Below, in pieces: positions 14,908-29,950 of a stretch of DNA of 64,000 nt. The DNA is taken from NCBI GenBank assembly GCA_036937835.1, contig CM072868.1, positions 11,421,501 to 11,485,500 of the forward strand, given 5' to 3'. The position numbers and the translations under genes were made by a program. Under the pieces are notes generated by a model that worked only from the letters and a program-made list of their open reading frames with translations, was not told the DNA's origin and searched no databases. The DNA is from Pampus argenteus. Taxonomy: Eukaryota > Chordata > Actinopteri > Scombriformes > Stromateidae. Positions within the stretch are counted from its first letter, which is position 1. Each line of letters starts with the position of its first letter.

Positions 14908-15057
14908 CGAACTATAAAGCGAGCAAAGAATATTGTCTCCGACTGCTCTCATCATGCTCATCACCTCCAGCTCCTTCCCTCAGGGAGGCGCTACAGGTCA
15001 CTGTCCACTAGGACTAAACGCATCACAAACAGCTTTTGCATTACCGTGATTGTCTGA
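14908..15057 (+). mobile_element. LINE reverse-transcriptase ORF, C-terminal fragment (pseudogenised)
   Basis: This stretch translates without a stop for 49 codons. It carries the block RAKNIVSD..SHH.HHLQLLPSGRRYRSL..RT.RITNSF, which is the characteristic C-terminal end of the pol ORF of fish non-LTR retrotransposons (L2/CR1/Rex1-like, with the hallmark LLPSGRRYR). It ends at TGA 15055-15057. No reverse-transcriptase core is visible upstream, so this is a 5'-truncated relic rather than a host gene. Confidence 0.75.
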
Positions 15058-18000
15058 TGTTGTCCATTCATGTATTAGTGCTGCAGAGAATAACATACTG
15101 TACCAAAAACAAATTCCACCAGCCTTGGTCATGTGGCTAATTAACTATATATCCATCTATCTTGGATGGAAAACTGAAAGTAAAACACATCATGGTAATA
15201 TGATTATCATTATATTGCACAGGAAACGACTATTAATGAATATGTAAACTATGATGGATGTATACTTTTCTGTTCTTTCATTTTTCCATACAGGTTTGTC
15301 CTTGACCTGTGTGATCGCCTGAGTGCTCTTGTTCCCTGCACCATATGATTTCTTTCTCGGTAATGTTTCTCCATCTCCATCTCAGCATTTAACAAGGTTG
15401 TTGCAAATATGTTATCATGATTTATAGAAATGAAATGATGTCCAAACCTACAAGAATAGGATCCAAGTACAAAAATTTGCTTTTTATTTGCTTTTTTTTT
15501 TGGTAGGGGGGGATTTTCCATATACATGGATCACATTATGATTCAGAAATGGGATCATGGGTTTATTCAGATTTATTGCTACTGTTGCTGTGCAGTGACC
15601 CAATAAGTCCCATATTAAATTTGACATCTGGACTCAATGTTGAGAGAACTGGAGGTTCGAAACCAAAAAAATGAGACACAAAGAAACAGAGAGAGCCACT
15701 TCGATTGAAACCTGCTTGTTTGAGCACCCAAAGGAACGGCGGTTCAAAAATGAGGCAGATGAGTGTCTACAGGAGAAAAGCAGAGAAAGAGAAAGTGAAG
15801 GAGAAAGAGAAAGAAACTGATAGAGATTCAGAAAGATGAGAGGAGTGGAGAGTCATCTGTGGTTCCCATGGTCCAAAGAATGAGTTGCTTGTGCTCATAT
15901 AGTTGAATGTGTGTGCGTGCGTGTGCATTCGTGTGTGTGTGTGTCATTAGAGTCCCCCAGAGCGCTGAGACCAAAGGGGTCTCGCCATGACACCTATTAT
16001 CCCCCGAAACATGACACACCACCAGGGAGAAAGACAGAGAGAGAGGGCAGGGGTGGAGTGCACATTTCACTTGTTTGCCTATGAGAGTATGTGCCTGCAC
16101 ATGTGTGTATGACTGTTCTTGCATTTACCAGCATCGGTTGTGTGTGTTAATGTGTGCACACACACACACACACACACACTCATTCTGTCTTAAACTGCAT
16201 TGTAGTGAAAGTTTATAACTGTGTGTATGAACTCATTGTGTGTAGAAGGTGAAATGTAGCAGATCACCTGTGCCAGGTGTGTGTCTTGGCCACACTTCTA
16301 AGGCCCTGACACATTTTATAGAGTCCGCAGGGAAATAGCGTAAGAAATAAGGGTGGGGGGTTGGTTTTGTATGAGGAGTGAGAGCAGTTTAAAAGAAGGG
16401 TGCAGGTGCTTTACTATTACTGTTTTATTTTTGTGCTTTTCTCTCACATGATTGTCTTAAAGTCTGATGATTACTCATGATTTCTTTGTCGAAGTGATGT
16501 CTACAAGGTTGTGTGGTAGTTTATAGATGAATGAGAATTGGAATCTAAGAGGAAACTAAGGGGATTGAGGATGTTTACACACAATTCACATTTTGCAGTC
16601 ACACCCACACAATTCATATTTTGCAGCCATGCAGATAGCTTTGGTTTATTATGCACAGGTTCTGAGATATCCATCTCTGAAATATCTGCTTCCACCTCAG
16701 TGCAAAGAGAGCGAATGGAATTTCATTATTTTTTTTATATTCAAATTACTTGTTACTTGGATAACCCACAGACCTTGATGTAAACCGTTTTCACTGGGAC
16801 TACTTTCTAACAGAGAAATCACCAGAGTCACTATAAAAACAGTTGGCAACACAAGACAAGCAAACCACAACATGGAAGCCATTTTCCTCCTGTGTTTTTT
16901 GACTCTGTGCCCTTTGTGACACATGCACAGGATCCAAACACCAGAGCACACTGTATGCATGACAAAAGTAATTCAAAACATGGACACATAAACCAGTTTA
17001 TTTAATCAAGTTATGCTTACTGCCACTATGACCATAAAGTAAGTAAGATAACAAAGTTATTGCCTGAATGTAAATGTCATTGTGAAAAAAAGTTAGGAAT
17101 AGAGGTGTGTGACTTCAATGGCTTTTTTTTGGTGTGTATGAGGGGCTGCATGGAGTCTGGAGGTGGAAACAAGAGTTGTAAAACAACCCATGTAGTGACC
17201 GAGATACTGTAGAAGTTGTCAGGAGGTGGGAGTGGAGGGTGTTTAGTGTGCTGCAAGGCTGGTGTATGTTTTTTTTTCTTTTTTATTTTGGGGGTGTTAT
17301 GGTTGGTATAAGTGGAGGTTGTTAGGAGGGGGTCGACTTGAGACATTTTAAACCCTGGCTACTCTCTTTCTTTAGGCCTGCTCAGGTTTCCTAAATGCTG
17401 CCAGCAACACAGCAATACAGAGCCAAAAAGAGATGGAGCACAGTTACGGGGGTGGGTGGTGTTTAGTGAGGTTGAAGGGGTAAGAGTTAAGGGGGGTAAA
17501 GTGGGTCTGGAGGGAGAAGGGGGAAGGAAAGCAAAAGGCATGGGAGTAAGAGCGGGTGGGAGATGGTGGAGGAGAACAAGTGAGGAGGAATGAACTCTAA
17601 ATAGAAGGAAGGAAAGAAACAATAGAAAAAAGGTTAAAAGAGGGAAAGATGAAGAAGAGATGAATGGAGGAAGAGGAAGGAAGAAGGATAGAAAGTAAAT
17701 ATAAAAAATTGGGGCCCTGTCTGAAAGTCATAGTAGCCCCCTTCTTTCTGTCTCTTTCTCTCTCTCCTTCTTTCTCTTGGAGCCGTCAAAATAATGGATT
17801 GTCACGCTAAATGGCCGGATACAAGAGGGCAAGGGGGTTGCCTGGGTGGGGGAGCCTGGAAGGAGGAGGGTAATTGTAGGAGGCGAGAGGGTGGGGGCAG
17901 TTTGGATAGATGGGGGGCGGACAGACTGACGAGAGCGGGTACGCTTCCAAGTCAATTTATTCCCTATTAAGGAGCACTGCCAAAAACAACATGAAATACA

Positions 18001-18577
18001 GATTATCATTCTGATTCTGAGATCAGGTTTTGATCAGTTCTGCTTTTCAGCTCTGTGTTTAACTGACTTTTAGAACACAGAAGTATACTACAGAAACCTC
18101 ACACTGACGTGACAGGCTTCCTTTCTGATTGACGGGACTATATTTTTGATATTTGACATTGCATTTTCAGTGGTTTGGCTCATCTCCATGTTCATACAAT
18201 ATTCTCATTATACCACACTGTTAAGTGGTATAAATGGAGGCAAAAAGTTTTCCTGCAAAACACTAAGACAGTCTTTGGTTTCTGTCTGAATTCTGGACAG
18301 CCACTTTGTTCTCATGAATATAATTTGGCAGCCCTCTGTAATATTTTTGCGCATGCAAAAATATGCCTGTTGCATTATTTTGAGCAGATTTTTCCTGGCC
18401 CAGTGGCACACTGGTCATTTTGAGGATTTATAAAGCTTCTGGGTACGATTGGCTTTGAGTATCAAATTATCGCAAGCTACACAACACATGTGCTCTCTAT
18501 CAAATAAAAGTCTGTTTAATACACAAACTGTCTCCTCCACATCAGCTACTCAACTGTCTACTCTACTGTCTCTATTT

Positions 18578-18599
18578 TATATATATATATATATATATA
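18578..18599. repeat. (TA)n microsatellite
   Basis: Eleven TA units. Confidence 0.9.
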
Positions 18600-21500
18600 G
18601 TGTGTATTAATCAGTTAGATGCCAGTCAGTTCACATTCTGGCTCTGTAGTCACTTTTGTGTGCCAAACAGATCTCATCTGACCACAAAAAACCACACTGT
18701 TTAAAGGCTCCATTGTCTTATATTGAACTTTTTGTTTTTTAACAAAGCACTCCAGAAATGCTAGCCAGAACACCAAGACAACATATCACAACAAAAACTC
18801 CATGGCAGAAAGCTAGTATTTTGTACTGTTTTCCAGGGTGTTTTTCTGCTCAATTATGAATGAAGCTTCAACACATTGCAGACACAGTAGATACTGTTTT
18901 CCCCTCTCTCTCTCTGTCTCCCCTGGTAGTCTGCTGATCAATGTGGCCCTTTGATGTATATTTGATGCATCTCAATATCCAAACGTCAAGACATCTCTAT
19001 CATTATTTCTTCTGACAATAGAGAATCAATAGCTGACAACAACTAGGTGAGAGAAATTCACAAACAAAAGATCGTCATAACATGGAGTACAGTACAGGGA
19101 TATTAAATGACAGCAATAATGTGAAATCTAAATTAAATGTGTGCATACACTGTCTGCATCCAGCTGTTTCCAACATTTTTTGGTCAACCTGAGCCAATTC
19201 AGGCCAATAGAGATGTTAGCTTCATAATCACTCAACTTCTGATTTGGTGGAAAGGTATGCAGTTCATATTTCTTCGCTTCCCCAGCCTCCCCACACACAT
19301 GAAAAGAATGAAAACAAAAAAGGGAAAGTTTGGGGAATGTAGGGAAAATACAGTAAAATAATACAGATAAATGTAGAAAAGACAAAAAGTATACATATTT
19401 TTTCAAAGCTTTCAAAAGCAGCCAAAACAAGTTTAAAGAGACAAACTGACTGTAATGCAAACTGGGTTATAAAGACTTGATCTGACAGAACCATCGCTGA
19501 ACCAAGGAATTTGAAGTGGTATATTTTATCAAAAACACAACATTGAAGCCCAAAATTATTTAAAATCTGGCTGTAAAATGTGTCTCATTCCAAATTCTGA
19601 TTGCTTTTCAATCGCTGTTAAGTCTCTCAATTTTAATCCATAAAATAAAAAAGAGAATTTTCAACATCTGTGAGCCTCAGGCAGCCCAGATTCAAACACT
19701 TTGTGTGAAAGAAGGCAGGAAAATGCGAAATGGTTTTTATGACATCCTAAGAAGTCATGTTGGATTTTTAGTTTCTGCCTTTTAATAAAAGCAAATACTT
19801 GTTTCTGTGCACAGATGTGGATGGAAAGGTCTCACAGGAACGAAACAAATTCTGATTTAGGGTAGACACAAATTGTTGATATTCCCTATTCTCTCATCTG
19901 TTGCGATCACAATCTCCTTCCCCTCCTCAGGGCTTCTGATTTTTCCTGCTCTGTTTGCATATAATATGCTTTCGATTTACACCCAGTCCCTTGTGTGTGA
20001 ATGTGAATGTGTGTGTGTGTTCAATGTTTGTTTTTTCCTCAGGCCTCAGAGTGAATGTCTGCATGTTTGGGTACATTTCTTTCTGTGAATATACAACCTT
20101 CTCAGCTGTTTTCTGGGTTGTGAAACAGGAAGGTGAGCCTGTCAGTGTTCCATGGTGATGTACTTTAATGTCTCTTCTCCTTCCAGAGATTTGTCTCACA
20201 GGAACTGTTGGGAGAGTTGGCCAAGCATACACTGTATCCCCCCAACCCCTGCTTATGTTCTGCTCTGCTCTGAGAAAGATGAGATGCTGCAATACCTTTA
20301 TAATGGATTGATGGTGCCTTTGGGTGCCAGTGATTTGAAATGCAACCAAAACATGGTCCCTGTGCAAATTTTCAAACAAAAATACAGCTTTTTTTTTTCT
20401 GGGCATTTATTCAAACAAGCATCCACTTTTCTGTGTAATGGTTCCAAAGAAGACCAAACTCCTCATCAAGCAAAGGTTAGACATAAACCATGTTTGGCTG
20501 AAACGCTGTAGAAAACAACCCACTGAGGGAACATCAATCTCATGAGAGCTTGTTCTTCTCTTTCTCATTGGACTCCATATCAAGTATAACACCTGGTGAC
20601 TTGTTGTTGTCCATAATTTACTGCTCTTGTGCTAAAGAGATTATGAATCCAACCAACAGCATCAAAATATAACCAGCTCAACAAAAGATGTTTCCATGAT
20701 TGCACTTCAAATACATTTACAGTCTTTTTAACAAACACAGCAGCACAGTTAAGTGGGCCAATGACAACGTGATCCACTCTGAGGTTAGATGTGTGAAGGA
20801 ATTGTTTCATTTGATCTCTCTTTTTTCCTTTGAACCTTACATTTTTATATACCGTATACACTGTCTGAGCACTTTATTAGGAACACATGTGCCATAAATT
20901 CTACTTTCACGAAGCGTATACATGTTCAGTTTTTGTTGACATTGTCAGAAAGGTGATAATTCTACTCTATGTTTACTGTTGAGGTCGTAGTGGGTGGTGG
21001 AGGTGGACTGTAGTGCATTCTAATGAAAAGTGTTTGTAATATTGCGTCCAACCCATTAACATGTGTGATGGGGACATTATTTACTACTAAGCAGATGGTG
21101 GTGGTAACAAGCACAGGAACGGTGCAGAACAGTTAGTTGTGTGTGCAGAAAGGATAAACACCAAATCGCTTTATAGACCAAGTTGTTTGTATTGAGTTTG
21201 GGTCTTATATGGCTGAAACATGCGACTACAAAATTATGTCAGTGCCTGTCTGAATAACTGTAACCGTTATTTCTGTAAATGTGCTCTGTACTCGAAGAAC
21301 GTATACTGTATAGCTGAGGAATATATCTGATCTACGTATAAATTGGAAAACATACAATTTCAGATCTCTGTAAGCTAAAGGAAACACCATTTATAGCATT
21401 GAATGAGCGAAGAAAATGTAGACAGTTTACACATTGTTCAATCTTCAAACTTCATGAAGTTATCTTTTATATCCAAGATTGACTGCAAATGTCCTGTAAG

Positions 21501-21917
21501 AACAATTGACGGAAAACTGGTAAAAAAAAAAAAAAAAAAGGGGTAAAAGACAAATAATTTTTGTAACAAGAAGCATTGCCTGCTGGGTGGTTTTATTCAC
21601 TGTAATTGGTGCCCTGCATACTGAGTCATTTCCCACTGATATTCCAAATTGTGTGTTGCTTTATAGGCAAATTAAAACATTTAAAGCCTACTCCAAACTC
21701 TGCACTGAATGAAACGGTGCCTTCAAGGTTTGCTGAAGTCATAATTCAATAAACCAAAAATGGAGAAGTGCATCTCTTTCTTCAACATCCACTCCAGCTT
21801 CTTATAAACTTCAGATTGCAGATTGCATGCTAACAATAGTATTGATGATGTTTGCTTAATGTGAAGAAATGAAGACAACTGTAGTTGCTGGAGGACTCAC
21901 TTTGCTTATGGTGCATG

Positions 21918-21920
<3 letters not shown>

Positions 21921-21970
<50 letters not shown>

Positions 21971-22000
21971 GCACACGCACACGCACACACACACACACAC
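21921..22000. repeat. Compound (AC)n/(ACGC) microsatellite
   Basis: About 24 perfect AC units (21921-21968) followed by a variant block alternating CGCAC and CACG, then pure AC again to 22000. The CG-containing middle is a potential Z-DNA former. Confidence 0.95.
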
Positions 22001-22383
22001 AAATTTGATTCTATCTCTGTCTTTATTCTCTTCCTTAACATACACACATATTGTAGTGTGTATTATTTTAGGAAATGCACCTGTTGTGAAAGAAACTGGT
22101 CATTGAGGTTGTTTGGTTATGTGCGTGGGTGTAACTTTCCATGTGTGTTTAAACTTTGAGACTCATACTCAAATTGAATGTTTTGACAACTTACGAATGC
22201 ACAATGACGCCTCACATGTGTGAGTGCACACACATTTACATACATGAACACATTCACACAGCAAATGCAGGCTCTGGCAAACAAAGGTACAGGTGCAGAT
22301 GCATTAGTGCAGTTATGCAAAGCAGACTTGTGCACTATAAACAAGTATATTGGGCTAGCACTCTCCTTTGGCCTCGCCGTCTG

Positions 22384-22411
<28 letters not shown>
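22384..22411. repeat. (AC)n microsatellite
   Basis: Fourteen AC units. Confidence 0.9.
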
Positions 22412-22414
<3 letters not shown>

Positions 22415-24427
22415 GGGAGAGTTTGTTCCAGTTTTGTCCTCTCTGGTCTATTTCTGAGGCGACGAGAAAATGATCAAAGCTATGTGACCAGACTCCAGGA
22501 ATGACCTTCTAACTGTCTCAGGTGTCTCTTATTACACACATACACACACACTCACAGTCACACACACATCTTCATTTACACAGTCACACACCTGCACATA
22601 CAGGCTCAAACACTGGTCATTGCTTTGGTAAATATGGATGAAAAATGTAAAGAGTCGTCATCTGTCTCTGTGTTTCAGCTACATACACGTCTGCAAACTC
22701 TATCCCTCCTCAAATCCCTCACCATGTCTGAGGTGCGCAGATAAATTTAAGTGGAGGTTGCTGTAGGAACCTGCCGGTGTCAAGTATCCCCAGCGTGCAC
22801 AGCATGTCAGCCATTTTTCTTCACATCTTTTCTCAGTTTCAATTACTAATTGTGTCCCCTCCATGTACAGTTTGTAGTCCCAGGCACACAGAGGAACATA
22901 CGCATACATTTCTATACCTTTCTCCTTTTCTATACCTGTTTCTTCTTGCCGAAGTTATACAGTTGTATGGAGAAGATCATTGAATGAATTTCACACAGCT
23001 AAGATATGTTTCATACATCCATACACACACCAAACAGCTTGATCATCATTCAGTGCCTTAACTGGTATCCTAATGAAATTAACTAATTTTGCTTAAAGGA
23101 TAGACTGCAGTGCATCTGTTAAAATGCAATAAGGAGCAGCGAGTAGCAAGGATTAAAATGTTGTTGTTGCATGTATGAGGTCACTTTTTGATGATGGTTT
23201 TTGATGGTCTTTAATGTGCAGAAACATGAGGCTGCCAACGCTCTGCAGCCAACTGGCCATCTCAGGCAGGCAGGAACTGATTGTATACAGTGCTCTCTGA
23301 GTGTGCAAAAGTAAAGGTCACATCTTAAGCAGTTCTATAAATATTCAAAGGAGATGTGACTCTCTCTCACACACACAGACACACACAGACACACACAACT
23401 TTATTTTGGGTCACGGCCTTGGCCAAGCACTCCTTTGGTGTATTACCATTACCGAAAGGTGTTAATAGTTCCATCGGGCTTTAAGCCAAAAAACATATCT
23501 CTCTCTCTCACTCAACTTGTTTGAAGCTCTGTCAAGTCTCTGTTGATGACTATTATTTCAACCGAACAAGGACCACACATATACACCAGCAATATTTTCA
23601 TCTTTTGACCAAGAGAAATATTTCCATTAACATGCATACACGATGCACAAAAAGCAATTCTTCTTCTAGAAGTATGGTAATTCATCTCATGAGATATGAA
23701 ACAAAATGCTGTTTTATTGTATTAGTGTATATGATGTTGAATTAGTCAGCCCTTCAAAATTGTCCTTATCTCTGCCCTTCTTCACTATGGTGTGTTTGTG
23801 TTTTTTTTTCCCCCAACTTCAGGCCTCAGGTCATGGGTCAGAAAGCGCAGAGGTGATAAATGCTTCCAGGTCACCTCTCTTGTCTCTGGGGGTCAGGGAG
23901 AGGGTTTCTGCAGCGACAGCAACAACATGATCACTCAGCTGAAGCACTAGAGGTGAACCTCTGTGACCCGTCTCTGCTCCATCAGCCTCATACTGTTTCT
24001 CCCAATCAGCCATCCACAAAAGGTATCTACAACAATCTGCACAAAAAGAGCCGCGCACCACTAAAGCACAGATGTGGAACCTACAATATCACTCTGAAAT
24101 GGTAACTAAATCTATCTGTTATTTATGTTTCTGATGAACACAGTAGGAAAATATGCTTATATTCTCAATTATGAATGCATCTAGAGTTTAGGATTGTCAG
24201 GAAAGTTACAGTATCACTTCCAGTGAGAGAAAAAAAAAGCAGAATACTAGTATTTATATCTCTATCAGTACAAGTACACACACGATAAATGTTTAAAAAT
24301 GTAAATGTAGTAAAATTCAAGGTTTTTTTTTGAAGATGTCATTTTTATCTATGTTGACAATTCCACCTTACTCTACATTATTTGCATTGTTACACTGCAT
24401 GCACATGCAAATGTATGCACACAAAGC

Positions 24428-24458
<31 letters not shown>

Positions 24459-25379
24459 CTGATTCAGAGTGAAATGTCTGGTGTTATTTTGAGAACGTTA
24501 ACAACCCAATCTCCCTCATGCTGATCAGCTCCCCTCTCCTGCTGTGAATCGATGCCTTGTACTCAGGCTCCCCCTGCTCTAAAACTAATCTAGTTGACTT
24601 TCATAACTAGTATAATCTGATTATAAATCCCCTGGTATGGACGCCACACAGAACAGTGTGGCAGAGGTCATACACCGCTTGCTGAGAAATGCCACAGGCC
24701 TGTATTGTGACTGAAAGGGCTCTCCTTTAAGCAGAAGATTACACACTCCACTGCGTCACTGGAAAACAGAACAGTCTGCTTGATTGTTAATAATTAACAG
24801 GATATAAAATGTTAATTATTAAATGTGTAATTCAATTTGGAAACAAATTCAGAGTTTAGTATTTCAAATGGTTATAGCCTCTAAAATGTTTTTAAAGTTA
24901 ATAAGTTGGTTTTATAAAATATGTGATATTTGTCATGGAAATTAAATACAAGACACAAGACACAGTAAAAGGGATAAACACCTTTATTGCAAAGCCTTGC
25001 TGAAAATAGAAAAGTTTAAATATTTGTGCAGTGGTGCTATGTGTGTTAGCTAATTTAACAAATTGCAGTATTATCATGCATTGCATACATGTCATCATTA
25101 GTTCGTGGGAGTCCATTGGTTTTAGTCTTTGGCCTTTCCAAAGTGTATATTTTCAACAATATACCAAAATATACGTTTCACTGCTGTGATATTTGTATAT
25201 CCAGTGGTACATTTTAATGTTAAGATTCCCTAATAGTAGCTTGATCTCATGTTGAACATATGCGCCTCATATCCTTTTCCAGTACCTCAAATTGACTGAT
25301 GTTTATGTTTAAACCAAGTCTGACATGTGGTGTGTTTCTCCTACAGCCACCACAGAGGAAAGTCCTCCCTGGTTTGTTT

Positions 25380-25800
25380 GGGTTAGACAGCAGAGGAATG
25401 AGGGGAGGGAGGACAGGGAGATGGGGAGGAGTGGGAGGTGAAGGGATGATGACAGGGGAAAAGGGGAGGGGGGGGTTGCAAGTGAGCTTGGACAATGCTC
25501 TCTGAATTTTAAAGAGGGAATAGAAAAAGGCAAGAGAGAGAGGGGGAGTATAAGTTCGGGAGAGAGAAAAGAGAAAGAGAAAAGGGTGGGTTAGAGAACG
25601 AAGAGCGAAAGGTGGCAGAAGGAGGAGGGGGGGCGGTGATGGGGCAGAGGACAGGATAATTAGAGGGAGGAGAGGAGCAGAAGGGAAATAAGGAGAAGGG
25701 GAAGGAGTGAGTCCATGCAATGAGGGAATAAAAGTATGAAGGAGGGAATGTAAGAGATGGGGAGAAGGGAAAAGAGGAGGATGAGGAGGAGGGCAGGGAC
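25380..25800 (+). repeat. Polypurine (G/A-rich) tract with G-quadruplex-type core
   Basis: About 420 bp in which the plus strand is overwhelmingly purine. It includes runs of four, four and eight G at 25455-25475 separated by AAAA and A. This is a low-complexity tract; its open frames on either strand are Pro/Ser or Gly/Arg strings and are not genes. Confidence 0.8.
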
Positions 25801-27916
25801 CTTAGGGTTACATTCCTGAAGTGCAACCAGCCTCATGCAGCTCTGCTGCCCAAAGTAAACACAGGGCAGAGAGGTGGACTGACAGCCTGTCACAGTGACT
25901 CATGAGACAGGGAGAAAACAAGTGAACAAGACAAATCAAGAGGTAGGAAACTGATAAACAGAAAGAAAAGTGATACAGAGTTACATATACATTAAGACAG
26001 TATACTGTGATGTGTATCTCTTTAATGTAAGAACACTCTCTTGTCTTTTCTCTCAGGAAACTCACAGACCACATTGACTCGTTTGCAAGTGGCCTTAAAT
26101 CTCCTCTTTTCTTCCCTTATTTCTAGTCTACCATCCTCTCCTCTTTCCTACTCCAGTAAACCACGGCAGGGCTACCCAGCCTCACTCCTGACAGGTAACC
26201 CCACGCTGAGGTCAGGGAGACATGTGTCCTGTTTAAAAGGATTGTGTTCACACATCACGTGCTGAATGCATAAACACTGTTTCATTCCTCAGGCAGAGGG
26301 AAATGAAGTTGCTTTAGCATGCTAGCTTATGACAATTGTGATCAGGAGTATAGATGTGGTGGTTCAAAATGATATTCAGATGTTATTCAGTATACCCTGC
26401 ACTAACTTCTGTCAGACGTGACGGCAGGATCCTCCCTCTGTGGTGCTAGTGCTACATCTACTGGTGATAAAATATATTGCAAGAGAGAAAAACTCTAATT
26501 GAGGTAAATTTAATGAAACCATTTCTATCACTGTCCCAATCAAGTCTTAAACATATTAAAATGTCTAAATATGATCTACTGTAGCAGTTCAAAGAGGGTA
26601 TTTTGACCATGTAAAGCAAGCAAAAATTGAATTCGTCCCACAACACAATAAAAATTTAAATCGAAGAGTTTAATTGGTTGTGTATTTCAATAGTTACAAA
26701 AGATAAATGAGATACAGACCTTACGTCATAAAATTAACTGCAATACCAAACACACAAGTCAAAGGGTTTTTCATACAGATTTAGGAAATGAAAGTTGCCC
26801 TTTAAGATTGTCTGGTAATTCCAAAGAAAGAGGAATAACAGGAGCCTTCTTAACCGGAATAATGTAAACAAAGTAAAGAATATATACATGTTTTAAATAA
26901 ATATTTAGCAAAATAGCACATGAGAACAACCAGCTAAGGAAAAAAGTGGCAGCTTTTTGAAAAAGGTAAAAAATATTATTTTTTAGGGTAACAGCAAATT
27001 TAATAAAGCAGCTTTCCCTTCGTGTCTTTAATATTGCACCCTGGAATCTTGAAATACTGAAACTAACTGCATGCAGCAGAACACATTACTTAAACAGCAA
27101 AGTGCAAAGAACAATTTTTTGTGCAAGCAGTATATTCTGACAGCCATCTTTTCTGCAGTCCCCACCTTTTTTTCTTTCTTTCACAGCTTTTGCTACTTAT
27201 CATTTCTGATAAAAACAAATTAAAGAGTCAAACTGTGGAGTGGACACATATTAGGGAGCCACAGAACCGTTTGATTGTTTTCAAAATACTTATTTAGACG
27301 TGAGAAACATTGACTGTTCTATTCTTGTTCATTTTAAAAATAGATACAGTACATACCAGTATTTCCACAAAGCCAAACACTAAAGACAAATGAAATGCCT
27401 TCACTATTGGAGGAAAATAATGAATTCTAAAGTGCAACAACAATACATTGTACTTGAAAAATCACGTAACACAGCCCAAAAGGGACATTTCAAGCAAGTA
27501 TAAGACATCAATCATGTCCACAGTGGTCAGTGTGACAATAAAATATACAGTTAATCAAGCTTTAAACACAATCATTTGTCCTTTTGACTGTATTTCTCGC
27601 TATGCGCTATGACGTATGTCCATTAGTCTCCTGACAAAACCATTCAAAAACTCGTTTTTTTTGAGAAGTAAGCAATTGTCATTTGGATGACACATACTTC
27701 ACCAGCAAAATGATATTATTATTGAACTCTTCCTGAAACACACACAAAGTGTCAGTGAATTGTTGGCAGTGAGTCACCAGCCCTGGCAGACACTGGCCCG
27801 ACCCCAGTCAGCCTCAAATGTAATGTACACTTTAGTGACATACAGTTTAAATTCTAGATTCTAGAAGACACAAGATTTTTAAAATAAAAATCGGATATTC
27901 TTCACCAGTTCATCAC
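25801..27916. other. No supported gene; contains the probable 3' UTR of the minus-strand B7-like gene
   Basis: The right-hand part lies immediately downstream of the stop codon (27917) of the minus-strand B7-like gene and should contain its 3' UTR. A minus-strand ATTAAA at 26999-27004 is a candidate poly(A) signal about 0.9 kb past the stop, but no canonical AATAAA is obvious on that strand. An isolated exon-like piece at 26158-26195 is discussed among the rejected items. Confidence 0.4.
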
Positions 27917-27971
27917 TCAAGATGCCTCTTCCCCTCCATCCCCTCCGTAGCCATTGAGGCCTATTACCTCC
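27917..27971 (-). CDS. B7-like gene coding exon 8 (C-terminal tail and stop)
   Basis: The acceptor is CATTTCAG. It encodes (E)EVIGLNGYGGDGGEEAS and the stop at 27919-27917. The tail has one tyrosine in NGYGG, which matches neither an ITIM nor an ITAM; acidic and glycine residues dominate. Confidence 0.75.
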
Positions 27972-29916
27972 CTGAAATGGAAGAATATAAAGGCAATAAT
28001 TATGGAGGTATAAGATAAATATGTATGTTACAGCATTTTAGGGCAACAGAAGATTCATAAAAATCTTCATCAGCTTACATTTTACATTACTCATGTATAT
28101 AATCAAAGTATTGTGACATTATGACCTTCAACTTTGTCTGGTAAACACACTTACTCTAGCGTCACAACTGCCGCTGCTCCTGGAGACCAACATAGAAAAT
28201 ACTTTTAAGTTTTTACACTTCACTGTACATACATAATAATAATAATAAATCCCTCAGTGTCCCCACAAACAGAAACGCATCTAATTTCTCTTGTCTCTTT
28301 ACCTGTTTGTCTTCCTTTCCTGTATCTCCACAGGACCACCAATACCACCATAAAACTGACAACCACCATTGCACAGACGGCTGTTATCGTCACAATAGGA
28401 TTGCCAGTTTTAGGTGAAACAGCGGGTAAACCTTGAAAAGAGAACAAAATATTAAACAGAGGCAAGAATGCAAGAACTGGGACAGATACATTTCAAGCAC
28501 ATTGTCAGTAAATCATGTTTGATGACCACAACTGACAACGTATTAGTCTGTTTCGCAATACTTTCCAACTATTATTTTAACTTGCTATTTTCAGCTGTGG
28601 ACTTGTTGCACAAGTGGGACAGTTATCAGTTTTTTTACAGGTTTTGTTGATGGAAAATATAAACCACCAGACTTATCCTTTAATTATCCACATTTTCTCA
28701 CTCAATGGTGTAGCATCCGGCTAACCAACACAATTTTATCATGATCAGAACTTTGTAACTTAGTGAAAGGACCCAAAATAGATGTTGGGAAACGCAACTT
28801 TATTGTTTATGGCTATATATATTATATACGGTACATATAACATGTAGTATAAGATTCTGCAGCATTTTGGATGCATATCAATTAGCTATTCTACTGTAAC
28901 GTTGTTTAAGCTTTACATTTACTACAAAACAAACTCTAAACTCTTCTGCCAAATTCAAACTATAAAACTGACAAGGATGGAGTTAAGTACTCACAGACTG
29001 AGAACACGTCTGAGGTAACGTCACCCACACAGCAGCTGATGGACGTCTGCGCTCCATAGGAGCAGTTGAAGTCTGCAGTGCTGTAACTGCTGACCAACTT
29101 GGTGACTGGATCAGTCTCTTCGCTGCTGTTCCAAATTTTCCACATCTGGCTACCGGTAGTCCCAACGTTCCACGTCATTTTGGTCCCTGGGTAGCCGCCC
29201 TGTGAGGCACATGTCACCCGGCAACATCTAGGGTCACAGGACATTGTGACTGTAGGTTTAGTGTAGTTGGCTAGAAGACAGACAGACAGACAGAAGAGCA
29301 CTTAATTAAAAATTAAATATGCACAGGGTTTTCAAAAGGCTTCCTTATGGCTAAGATCATAAACTCACAGACAAATCACCAATATAGAGTGATGGAAGGG
29401 TGGATCAAAGGAAAGTATTTTATTTTTTTTGTTCTATGAGGAATTCACAGATGGGTCACTTTAAAAGAACTGTGATGCCGTCTTTGTACTAAAAACTGAA
29501 AATGTTGTCTATGATTAAGATTTCCTTCACCCCAAACGGCACATCTGTGGTTGTACAAAAGATAAATCCTTTGTGCATGGTTATTTCATTGTTTATATTG
29601 CTGCATATGTGAATTCCCACTCTGCTAAGGTCCTTGAATGCACCACATGCGTAACGCTCAGCCCAGAGCAAACGTCAGGTGAACGATGTGCAGTGTGTGC
29701 GTCCATTGAGCCGTGAGTTATAATGTTTTACTTCTGTGTTATACTTTGTTGATGTTCATTCTGGTTTCATTGATTAATGCTCACTTTAAATTCATAATTA
29801 ATCTTGAGCTGTATTTCATATGTTATCTGGTTAGAGATGTCTAGCTCAGTATATTTCATGCCTAAGTTATACTTTATTTCTAATCAATCTGTATTGTTGT
29901 GCTTGTATTGCAGCGA

Positions 29917-29950
<34 letters not shown>

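Larger units (their letters stand above)
15058..25379. other. No supported gene; non-coding sequence with microsatellites
   Basis: I see no convincing exon chain. Polypurine tracts occur at about 15760-15840 and 17390-17700. The stretch 17780-18010 is a complex, repeat-free segment. A potential exon-like open frame at 23823-23950 is treated under findings. Poly(A) of about 17 lies at 21522-21539. Confidence 0.45.
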